Assembly (NCBI GenBank): GCA_039812085.1
Contig: JBDHZU010000089.1
Span: 1-8,393, forward strand
DNA from: JBDHZU01 sp039812085
GTDB lineage: Bacteria; Actinomycetota; Actinomycetes; S36-B12; UBA10799
Length of the DNA stretch: 8,393 nt
Reading direction: 5' to 3'
Of the stretch, positions 1-5,484 are shown one piece after another (the stretch's first letter is position 1; each line of letters starts with the position of its first letter). Under the pieces are notes generated by a model. The model ran no database searches and was not told the origin of the DNA. It worked only from the letters and a program-made list of their open reading frames with translations. The position numbers and the translations under genes are program-made.

Positions 1-1
1 A

Positions 2-829
2 ACCGGTAACCAAATCCGAGTATGTATCGACGTCGATAGTTCATGGAGACCACGCGGACCCCGGTCACGACCTCTTACTCATGTGGGTGCTCGACGTTCC
101 CCTTTGCACGAAGTCGACGAAGTACTGACGTTCACTCGAGAAGTACTTGTACGCAAGGGTCTGCGCCTGGTGGGGCTGATGTTCTATGAAGCCCAGATTG
201 CCGGGGTCGGCGATCGTCCCGCTGGACGCAAGGTGCGGGGTCAGTTCATCCATCTCATGCAGTCAGCCTCCAGTTCCGATCTAGCGGAACGTCGACCATT
301 GATCGTGAACGCCGTCGCACGCGAGCTGGCTGATCGCGGGCGAGCTGAATTGGAGTTCGTGAACTCCGGTGGGACGGGCAGTATCGAACTATCCGCAGCC
401 GACCCCACCGTCACCGAGGTGACAGCAGGCAGCGGCTTCTACGGACCGACCCTGTTCGACGACTACCGTCACTTCTCTGTTCAACCTGCAGCAGCTTTTG
501 GAGTTCCTGTGGTGCGCCGACCCGGACCGGGGTGGGTGACAGTTCTCGGCGGTGGGTACGTGGCGAGCGGGGCTGCCGATTCCTCTCGACTACCCACGCC
601 GTGGCTTCCCGAAGGTTTGTCACTGGACTCTCAGGAGGGCGCGGGAGAAGTGCAAACTCCGCTCAAGGGTCATGCTGCCGACGGCCTGGGAATCGGGGAC
701 CTGGTCTGGTTCCGCCCAGCCAAGGCAGGGGAAATGTGCGAGCACTTCAATGAACTGCTGCTGATCCGTGGAGACGAAGTAACTCAGGCGATTCCGACCT
801 ACCGCGGTGAAGGAAAGGTCTTCGTCTAA
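2..829 (+). CDS. PLP-dependent amino-acid deaminase/aldolase-like protein (D-threonine aldolase / D-serine dehydratase family), 5'-truncated by window edge
   Basis: The reading frame is open from the left edge, so only the last ~275 residues are present. The GTG at 83 is not a credible start: the codons before it encode IRVCIDVDSSWRP and related residues that match the fold-III (alanine racemase-like) barrel of this family, whose members are usually ~380-420 aa. In the fragment I see YEAQIAGVGD (residues ~62-71), the phosphate-loop-like TAGSGFYGPTLFDDY (~141-155), GGGYVASG (~183-190), EGAGEVQTPL (~212-221) and a terminal GDLVWFRPAKAGEMCEHFNE (~232-251). The last lies in the C-terminal D-serine-dehydratase-like domain. 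Its Cys-Glu-His (~246-248) sits where characterised relatives bind zinc; that assignment is inference. The active-site Lys would lie upstream of the window. The substrate cannot be told: D-Thr, D-Ser or another beta-hydroxy amino acid are possible. It is probably cytosolic. The gene converges on hisG and is not part of that operon. TAA stop. Confidence 0.85.
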   Translation, partial: TGNQIRVCIDVDSSWRPRGPRSRPLTHVGARRSPLHEVDEVLTFTREVLVRKGLRLVGLMFYEAQIAGVGDRPAGRKVRGQFIHLMQSASSSDLAERRPLIVNAVARELADRGRAELEFVNSGGTGSIELSAADPTVTEVTAGSGFYGPTLFDDYRHFSVQPAAAFGVPVVRRPGPGWVTVLGGGYVASGAADSSRLPTPWLPEGLSLDSQEGAGEVQTPLKGHAADGLGIGDLVWFRPAKAGEMCEHFNELLLIRGDEVTQAIPTYRGEGKVFV

Positions 830-830
830 C

Positions 831-865
831 TGGTTACAGCCGGCACGCCAAAATGTCGGTAACCA
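831..865. terminator. Candidate bidirectional hairpin at the convergent gene ends
   Basis: TGGTTAC at 831-837 is a perfect inverted copy of GTAACCA at 859-865. Inside it, CGGCA (841-845) can pair with TGTCG (854-858) with one G-T pair. This gives a 7-bp plus 5-bp stem, with a 3-base bulge on one side and an 8-base loop. It begins one base after the TAA of the plus-strand gene, and its left arm contains the TAA of hisG. No T-run follows on either strand, so it is not a canonical intrinsic terminator. A U-tract-free terminator or 3'-end stabiliser is possible, and so is chance. Confidence 0.3.
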
Positions 866-1679
866 AGATTCCTCGCCCACCCAGGCTGTACAGCTCATCC
901 ATGATTCGGTGAACATCCGTCCGATTGACCATGGCGCGCACTGCGACCCAACCCTCATCCTTCAACGGAGAGATGGTGGGCGATTCCAGCCCCGGGGTTA
1001 CCGCAGTTGCCTGCTCCAACAGATCCGCTTTGATGTCGTAATCGACCATCACGTACTGGCGAGCGGCAATCACGCCTTCGATTCGACGAACGAATCGGTC
1101 CACTGCCTCATTGGAGGTTGCCGCTGCAGGACGCACCAGCAAACCTTCGCTGTGCATCAGTGGTTCACCAATCGTCACGAGTCCGGCTTTGCGCAACGTG
1201 GTTCCGGTATCAACGACGTCCGCGACTGCGTCTGCCACACCGAGAGCAACGGCGTTTTCTACTGCTCCGTCAAGTTTGACGATGGTGGCAGAGACCGATT
1301 GACGGTCAAGCTCTGCGGCCAGGACTCCGGGATAGCTGGTTGCAATCCGCTTGCCATCGAGTTGGGCAACCGAGGTGTACGACCCATCGGGCACGGCAAG
1401 TCGGAAGGTTGATCCGCCAAAACCCAACGCCATGACCTCAGTGGCCGATGCACCGGAATCCACCAGCATGTCTCGACCCGTGATGCCGAGATCAAGTTGC
1501 CCCGCACCGACGTATACCGCGATGTCACGCGGCCGTAAGAAGAAGAACTCGGCGTCATTGGCTGCATCCAGCACGTTGAGTTCGTTACCGCCTGCCCCGC
1601 GCAAGTAACCGGCCTCGCGCAGCATTGTGCGAGCCGGTTCACCGAGGGCGCCTTTATTCGGCACCGCGATCCGAAGCAT
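834..1679 (-). CDS. hisG: ATP phosphoribosyltransferase, long form
   Basis: This enzyme catalyses the first, committed step of histidine synthesis: ATP + PRPP to N1-phosphoribosyl-ATP. The 281-aa product starts MLRIAVPNKGAL, as actinobacterial HisG does. It has FFFLRPRDIAVYV (residues 45-57), LGITGRD (64-70), the PRPP-binding stretch around ADVVDTGTTL (153-162) and a complete C-terminal regulatory domain (~206-281, with GLESPTISPL at 230-239). That domain makes it the long, hexameric form that does not need HisZ; members of this form are feedback-inhibited by histidine. I chose ATG 1679. An upstream ATG at 1688 adds three residues and sits closer to the same AGGACAGG ribosome-binding region. 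An ATG at 1751 would add 24 unrelated residues and overlap hisE. The gene is last in the operon, 52 bases after hisE, and ends TAA 4 bases from the convergent gene. Confidence 0.96.
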   Translation of the reverse strand: MLRIAVPNKGALGEPARTMLREAGYLRGAGGNELNVLDAANDAEFFFLRPRDIAVYVGAGQLDLGITGRDMLVDSGASATEVMALGFGGSTFRLAVPDGSYTSVAQLDGKRIATSYPGVLAAELDRQSVSATIVKLDGAVENAVALGVADAVADVVDTGTTLRKAGLVTIGEPLMHSEGLLVRPAAATSNEAVDRFVRRIEGVIAARQYVMVDYDIKADLLEQATAVTPGLESPTISPLKDEGWVAVRAMVNRTDVHRIMDELYSLGGRGILVTDILACRL

Positions 1680-1688
1680 GGGGATCAT

Positions 1689-1696
1689 CCTGTCCT
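1689..1696 (-). promoter_or_regulatory. Ribosome binding site of hisG
   Basis: The minus strand reads AGGACAGG here. Its 3' AGG is 9 bases from the ATG at 1679 and directly abuts the alternative ATG at 1688, while the 5' AGGA is 4 bases from that alternative. The site lies in the only non-coding gap in the ribH-hisE-hisG run, so hisG can start translation independently of hisE. Confidence 0.5.
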
Positions 1697-1731
1697 GCGA
1701 GTACGGGTGATAGCTGGTCGAGTTCAGGCAA

Positions 1732-1995
1732 TCAGAGGTGTCGGTAGACATCCTCTGGCGTGAGATCCAGCGCCAGCATCAAGGTCTGCAGGTGGTAGAG
1801 CAGCTGCGAAATCTCCTCCGCAGTGCGCTGGTCACCTTCATATTCGGCTGCCATCCATACCTCGGCAGCCTCTTCAACGATCTTCTTTCCGATGCCGTGC
1901 ACTCCTGCGTTCACTGCGTCAACAGTGCCCGAACCGGCCTGGTTGCTGGCAACCTTCTCCGTCAGTTCGACGAAGAGCTCGTCAAAGGTTTTCAC
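1732..1995 (-). CDS. hisE: Phosphoribosyl-ATP pyrophosphatase
   Basis: This is the second step of histidine synthesis: hydrolysis of phosphoribosyl-ATP to phosphoribosyl-AMP and pyrophosphate. The 87-aa all-helical protein matches the stand-alone actinobacterial HisE (mycobacterial homologues are ~93 aa), not a HisIE fusion. Family signatures are KTFDELF (2-8), GVHGIGKKIVEEAAEVW (31-47), which supplies the Mg-binding glutamates of this MazG-like fold, AEEISQLLYH (59-68) and a C-terminal EDVYRHL. The start is GTG at 1995, overlapping the ribH stop as GTGA, with AGGA 8 bases upstream. No other start gives the conserved KTF N-terminus. The overlap implies translational coupling to ribH. HisG, which makes its substrate, follows 52 bases downstream. 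Confidence 0.95.
   Translation of the reverse strand: MKTFDELFVELTEKVASNQAGSGTVDAVNAGVHGIGKKIVEEAAEVWMAAEYEGDQRTAEEISQLLYHLQTLMLALDLTPEDVYRHL
1992..1995 (-). other. ribH/hisE 4-base overlap (GTGA)
   Basis: The GTG start of hisE and the TGA stop of ribH share bases as GTGA. The frameshifted overlap puts the riboflavin and histidine genes on one message and suggests that ribosomes finishing ribH re-initiate on hisE. Confidence 0.85.
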
Positions 1996-2489
1996 TGTCC
2001 AAATCCTACGGCGCCCTGCGTGCGAGCCTGTGAGCGCAGCACCTGGACGGTGTTCAACGCTGCACTTGCCGCTTCCGCACCCTTGTCTTCGATCGAGTCA
2101 GCCAAGCCTGCTCGATCCAATGCTTGCTGCTCGTTATCGGTGGTCAAAATGCCGAATCCGACCGGTGTAGCCGTATCGAGCGCGACACGGGTCAATCCCG
2201 TCGTCACGGCATCACTGACATATTCGAAGTGCGGAGTGCCCCCGCGAATGATGACGCCGAGCGCGACGATCGCGTCGTAGTCCGATGCCACACTTGCCGC
2301 CACTAGTGGTAGCTCGAATGCACCCGCTACTCGGATCACCGTCACCTGGGCCTGTGCGCCGTTTAGCACGGACAATGCACCGTTGATCAAGCCATCGGAA
2401 ACGACGGTGTGCCAACGTCCGGCAATCAGCGCAACGCGTGCCTGGTGAGCAAGTTCCAACCCCTCGGTCGGTGCTCCTTCGCCACTCAT
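1992..2489 (-). CDS. ribH: 6,7-dimethyl-8-ribityllumazine synthase
   Basis: This penultimate riboflavin step condenses 5-amino-6-ribitylaminouracil with 3,4-dihydroxy-2-butanone 4-phosphate to form lumazine. The 165-aa product has the normal length. Motifs are AGRW near the N-terminus (23-26, ring-stacking position), VAGAFELP (54-61), GVIIRGGTPHFEYV (78-91) with the likely catalytic His87, FGILTTDNEQQALDRAG (112-128) with the phosphate-contacting Arg126, and EDKGAEAA (134-141). Family members assemble as pentamers or 60-mers; the sequence does not show which applies here. ATG 2489 overlaps the ribBA stop as ATGA. A strong GGAAGGAG lies 4 bases upstream. The protein runs a few residues past the usual C-terminus (RTQGAVGFGQ), which is unremarkable. 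Confidence 0.97.
   Translation of the reverse strand: MSGEGAPTEGLELAHQARVALIAGRWHTVVSDGLINGALSVLNGAQAQVTVIRVAGAFELPLVAASVASDYDAIVALGVIIRGGTPHFEYVSDAVTTGLTRVALDTATPVGFGILTTDNEQQALDRAGLADSIEDKGAEAASAALNTVQVLRSQARTQGAVGFGQ
2486..2489 (-). other. ribBA/ribH 4-base overlap (ATGA)
   Basis: The ATG of ribH and the TGA of ribBA share bases as ATGA. Coupled translation is likely, although ribH also has its own strong ribosome binding site. Confidence 0.85.
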
Positions 2490-3811
2490 CGGGCTCCTTC
2501 CGCAACGTCGGAATCATCGGTCAATGTGTGACCCATCCGCTGAGCTTTGGTCTGCAGGTATCGGGTGTTGTGTTCATTGCGACCCACTTCAATCCCCACC
2601 TGCGATACGACATCAATGCCGTATCCGCGTAATCCATCCACCTTGGCAGGGTTATTCGTCAGCAATCGAATCGTCTGTACACCGAGGTCCGCCAGGATCT
2701 GCGCAGCAGTGCCATATTCCCGTGCGTCAGCGGGTAAACCTTGCAGCAGGTTCGCGTCCACTGTGTCTGCACCGTCGTCCTGCAACTCATAGGCACGAAT
2801 CTTGGGAAGCAGACCGATTCCTCGACCTTCATGCCCTCGCAGGTACACCACGATGCCTCGGCCTTCTTCGCTGATCTGCTGCATCGCAGCATGTAGTTGC
2901 GGCCCACAGTCACACCGCAAAGATCCCAAGGCGTCTCCGGTCAGGCACTCGGAGTGGATGCGCACGAGGACATCCTGTCCATCGCCGAGGTCGCCGGCCA
3001 CCAATGCCAGATGGTCTTGGGCACCCACAATGTCTTGGTAGCCGATGGCTTGGAAGTTGCCGTGGCTGGTAGGCAGATCTGCTGTTGCAACTCGCTCGAC
3101 ATGCGATTCGGTATGACTAATTTGTTCGATCAGATCGGCAATCGACACCAGGACCAAATCATGTTCGTCAGCGAATCGCCGGCAGTCCGGCGCACGCATC
3201 ATTGTTCCGTCGTCGTTGACCAATTCGCAGATCACACCAGCAGCAGGCAATCCCGCCAAGCGGGCCAGATCCACGGCGGCTTCCGTGTGTCCGGCACGAC
3301 GCAAGACACCTCCGGGAACGGCCCGCAACGGAAAGACGTGTCCTGGTCGGGTGATCTCGTGCGGTTCGGTCGCCGAATCCACCAGCACACGAATGGTGTG
3401 TGCGCGGTCAGACGCTGAGATGCCCGTACTCACTCCATCGCGGGCATCCACACTGACCGAGTAGGCAGTCTGCTTCTTGTCCTCGTTGACAAAGGTCATC
3501 GGCGGAAGTTTGAGCCGGTCGAGATCTGGACCAGTCATCGGCACACACACAACGCCACTGGTGTGACGGATCATGAACGCCACAAGTTCAGGGGTTGCCC
3601 GGCTAGCCGCGAAGATCAGGTCGCCTTCGTTCTCACGATCTTCGTCATCGACGACGACGACAGGTTTACCTTCAGCAATGGCCGAGATCGCGGCTGGGAT
3701 CGGATCCAGCAAAGCGCCTGGTTCACGAGCGGCGGCGTTCTGCGGCTCCTGCTGATCTTTGGCAGGGGTCGGGTTCGGGTCGTCGTTGACGAGTTCTTCC
3801 GCTGGGATCAC
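2486..3811 (-). CDS. ribBA: Bifunctional 3,4-dihydroxy-2-butanone 4-phosphate synthase / GTP cyclohydrolase II
   Basis: This fused protein opens both branches of riboflavin synthesis. The N-terminal domain (~36-235) makes 3,4-dihydroxy-2-butanone 4-phosphate and formate from ribulose 5-phosphate. The C-terminal domain (~240-435) opens GTP to a diaminopyrimidine, formate and pyrophosphate. RibB signatures are DDEDRENEGD (55-64), RHTSGVVCVP (82-91), GISASDRA (130-137), RPGHVFPL (155-162) and AGHTEAAVDL (173-182). RibA signatures are the zinc ligands Cys289, Cys300 and Cys302 in HSECLTGDALGSLRCDCG, then YLRGHEGRGIGL in the actinobacterial form and LLTNNPAKV. All visible key residues of both halves are kept, so both should be active. 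Residues 1-35 form a Pro/Gln/Glu-rich extension that is probably disordered. The start is GTG 3811, overlapping the ribE stop as GTGA, with GAGAGG 8 bases upstream. At 441 aa the length is normal for actinobacterial RibBA. Confidence 0.97.
   Translation of the reverse strand: MIPAEELVNDDPNPTPAKDQQEPQNAAAREPGALLDPIPAAISAIAEGKPVVVVDDEDRENEGDLIFAASRATPELVAFMIRHTSGVVCVPMTGPDLDRLKLPPMTFVNEDKKQTAYSVSVDARDGVSTGISASDRAHTIRVLVDSATEPHEITRPGHVFPLRAVPGGVLRRAGHTEAAVDLARLAGLPAAGVICELVNDDGTMMRAPDCRRFADEHDLVLVSIADLIEQISHTESHVERVATADLPTSHGNFQAIGYQDIVGAQDHLALVAGDLGDGQDVLVRIHSECLTGDALGSLRCDCGPQLHAAMQQISEEGRGIVVYLRGHEGRGIGLLPKIRAYELQDDGADTVDANLLQGLPADAREYGTAAQILADLGVQTIRLLTNNPAKVDGLRGYGIDVVSQVGIEVGRNEHNTRYLQTKAQRMGHTLTDDSDVAEGAR
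2494..2501 (-). promoter_or_regulatory. Strong ribosome binding site of ribH
   Basis: The minus strand reads GGAAGGAG inside the 3' end of ribBA, with 4 bases before the ATG. It is the closest match to the anti-Shine-Dalgarno among the starts in this window. It supports ATG 2489 as the start and may raise RibH output above that of its neighbours (inference). Confidence 0.6.
3808..3811 (-). other. ribE/ribBA 4-base overlap (GTGA)
   Basis: The GTG of ribBA and the TGA of ribE share bases as GTGA. This supports the GTG start and translational coupling. It also shows that no transporter gene lies between ribE and ribBA in this genome. Confidence 0.8.
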
Positions 3812-4410
3812 GCCGAACCCCTCTCTGTGAGCAGTCGTTGAACGTATTTCGCAATGACATCAGTTTCCAGATTGACCTGTTCACCGGGCTGGCGATGACC
3901 CAACGTTGTCATCGCCAACGTTTCGGGAATGAGCGATACCTCTAACCAGTGTGAGTCATCGACTCCGGTGACCGTCAGGGAGATTCCATCAATCGTGATG
4001 GAGCCCTTCTCCACGATCTGTGCGGCTAAGGATTTCGGGAAGCTGATTCGCACGACTTCCCAACGGTCGCCCGGAGTACGGGATACGACCTGACCGACGG
4101 CATCCACGTGTCCACTGACGATGTGTCCACCCAGGCGCCCGTTCGCCAGCATCGCTCGTTCCAGGTTGACCCGATCACCGGCACGCTTGGTGCCAAGCGT
4201 CGAACGGTGCAGGGTTTCCGGCATGACATCCGCAGTGAATCCGTTGGCGTTATGTTCCACGACGGTCAAGCACACGCCATCCACACTGATCGAACACCCG
4301 GTGACCGCATCTTCGGTCACGGTGGTTGCAGCAACGGTGATCCGTGCCGAATCGGCAAGTTCGACTAGCTCCTCGATCTCGCCGAGTTCTTCCACAATTC
4401 CGGTGAACAT
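3808..4410 (-). CDS. ribE: Riboflavin synthase, alpha subunit
   Basis: This last step dismutates two lumazine molecules to riboflavin and a diaminouracil, which RibH reuses. The 200-aa protein shows the family's internal duplication. Barrel 1 has MFTGIVEE (1-8), GCSISVDGVCLTV (38-50), PETL (64-67) and VNLERAM (81-87). Barrel 2 begins with GGHIVSGHVD (94-103), then KGSITIDGISLTV (135-147), PETL (162-165) and VNLETDVIAKYV (179-190). The length is normal. The family works as a trimer and may lodge inside RibH capsids. ATG 4410 gives the invariant MFTGI start. It follows the ribD TAG after 3 bases, with GAGG about 9-11 bases upstream inside the end of ribD. The gene is called ribC in some actinobacterial annotations. 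Confidence 0.97.
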   Translation of the reverse strand: MFTGIVEELGEIEELVELADSARITVAATTVTEDAVTGCSISVDGVCLTVVEHNANGFTADVMPETLHRSTLGTKRAGDRVNLERAMLANGRLGGHIVSGHVDAVGQVVSRTPGDRWEVVRISFPKSLAAQIVEKGSITIDGISLTVTGVDDSHWLEVSLIPETLAMTTLGHRQPGEQVNLETDVIAKYVQRLLTERGSA

Positions 4411-4413
4411 TCG

Positions 4414-5418
4414 CTACACCCTCACGTCTATCCGCACGTCGTCGCCGATCCGCTCGACGGACTCGGTCGTCAATCGCAACGCTTCACCCATCGTGGAGAT
4501 TCCGAGATCGTCCACCACCGTTGCACCAGCTCCGAGTACCACCGGGGCGATATACCACCGGATGCGGTCAACTAAGCCTTCTCGAAGGAATGCCGTCACC
4601 AGGCCGGGACCGGCTTCCACCATCACATGACGCATCCCTTCGGCATACAGCGATGCCAACACAACATGTAGGTCCCGAGTAGCAAGAACTCTGGTAGGTG
4701 CGGAATCGTCCAAGATGCGAGCATCGTCGGGAATGGCCTGCTCTCCCACCACGATTCGAACCGGTTGACGATTCGCTGCCCGACGACGATCGGTCAACTG
4801 AGGATCGTCAGCCAACACAGTTCCGGTACCGGTAATAACGGCATCGACGCGGCCACGTAGTTCATGGACGTCATCACGTGCGGCTGCCCCAGTTATCCAT
4901 CGACTACTGCCGTCAGCGGCAGCAACGCGTCCATCCAAGGTGGTGGCTGTTTTGACGGTGACAAATGGTCGTTGTCGTTCGACGGCCGTCATCCATTCCA
5001 GATTCAAGGCGGCAGCTTCGGCGGCCAGGATTCCGGTATGTACCGCAATACCGGCGGCACGCAATCGATCAGCTCCCCCACCGGCCTGCGGATTGGGGTC
5101 GTCACAGGCATAGACGACTCGCTTCACCCCGGCGGCAATGAGAACTTCCGTGCAGGGACCGGTACGCCCGGTGTGATTGCAGGGTTCCAAAGTGACGACT
5201 GCGGTCGCGCCTTCCGCATTGCCACCAGCAGCAGATAGCGCGGCTACTTCGGCGTGGTCGGTTCCTACCCCTCGGTGGTATCCCTCACCCAGCAAAGCTC
5301 CGTTGTCGTCGATCAGAACGCAACCCACCCGTGGGTTTGCTCCAGTGAGGTAGGGCACGGTGGCCGCAAGTTCGATCGCACGGCGCATCACCGGAACGAA
5401 GTCCTCAGGAGAGCGCAT
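4414..5418 (-). CDS. ribD: Bifunctional diaminohydroxyphosphoribosylaminopyrimidine deaminase / 5-amino-6-(5-phosphoribosylamino)uracil reductase
   Basis: This enzyme performs the second and third steps of the GTP branch: pyrimidine deamination, then NADPH-dependent reduction of the ribosyl group to ribityl. The 334-aa protein has both domains. The cytidine-deaminase-like domain (~7-145) carries NPRVGCVL (28-35), the zinc motif HAE (55-57) and PCNHTGRTGPC (79-89) with Cys80 and Cys89. The reductase domain (~150-334) begins RPFVTVK and continues with TTLDGRVA (159-166), WITG (174-177), TVLADDPQLTDR (from ~199) and VEAGPGLV. The length is typical. I chose ATG 5418. An in-frame ATG at 5388, just before RRAIELA, is possible but leaves a short N-terminus. 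No clear ribosome binding site precedes 5418, but a possible -10 element does, so the transcript could be leaderless. The 66-base gap upstream is the longest in the operon and too short for an FMN riboswitch. Confidence 0.96.
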   Translation of the reverse strand: MRSPEDFVPVMRRAIELAATVPYLTGANPRVGCVLIDDNGALLGEGYHRGVGTDHAEVAALSAAGGNAEGATAVVTLEPCNHTGRTGPCTEVLIAAGVKRVVYACDDPNPQAGGGADRLRAAGIAVHTGILAAEAAALNLEWMTAVERQRPFVTVKTATTLDGRVAAADGSSRWITGAAARDDVHELRGRVDAVITGTGTVLADDPQLTDRRRAANRQPVRIVVGEQAIPDDARILDDSAPTRVLATRDLHVVLASLYAEGMRHVMVEAGPGLVTAFLREGLVDRIRWYIAPVVLGAGATVVDDLGISTMGEALRLTTESVERIGDDVRIDVRV

Positions 5419-5424
5419 CGAACA

Positions 5425-5433
5425 ATTGTCCCA
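5425..5433 (-). promoter_or_regulatory. Candidate extended -10 promoter for ribD (possible leaderless start)
   Basis: The minus strand reads TGG-GACAAT. The hexamer GACAAT occupies -12 to -7 if the A of the ribD ATG is +1, and TG lies at -15/-14 as in extended -10 promoters. The A at -11 and T at -7 match the most conserved positions, but -12 is G instead of T, and no -35 box is visible at about -35. The absence of a convincing ribosome binding site fits a leaderless message. The assignment is weak. Confidence 0.25.
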
Positions 5434-5484
5434 AACCCTTTGCCGGACACCGTTCGATCCCTCGACGAATGCCGATCACCTCGG

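Noticed and set aside
4..13. Repeat of CGGTAACCAA near base 4 and near 857
   Set aside because: The match is about 10 bases, both copies lie in coding sequence, and no further copies or flanking structure are seen. Chance is sufficient.
83..85. GTG as the start of the plus-strand gene
   Set aside because: The frame stays open to base 2 and the upstream codons encode family-like sequence, so the gene is cut by the window edge and does not start here.
807..1412. Plus-strand open frame opposite hisG
   Set aside because: It overlaps the end of the plus-strand enzyme and is antisense to hisG, and its Cys/His-rich translation matches nothing I recognise. It is explained as a shadow of the hisG codons.
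1680..1731. Promoter in the hisE/hisG gap
   Set aside because: A TTGCCT and a TATCAC can be picked out on the minus strand, but with only 13 bases between them and poor -10 agreement.
1749..1751. ATG giving a 305-residue HisG
   Set aside because: The 24 extra residues do not resemble HisG, and the start would overlap hisE by 20 bases. The canonical MLRIAVPNKG start at 1679 has a ribosome binding site.
5470..5484. Hairpin terminator after rpe
   Set aside because: Only a 4-bp CCGA/TCGG stem forms just after the stop, with mismatches beyond it and no T-run.
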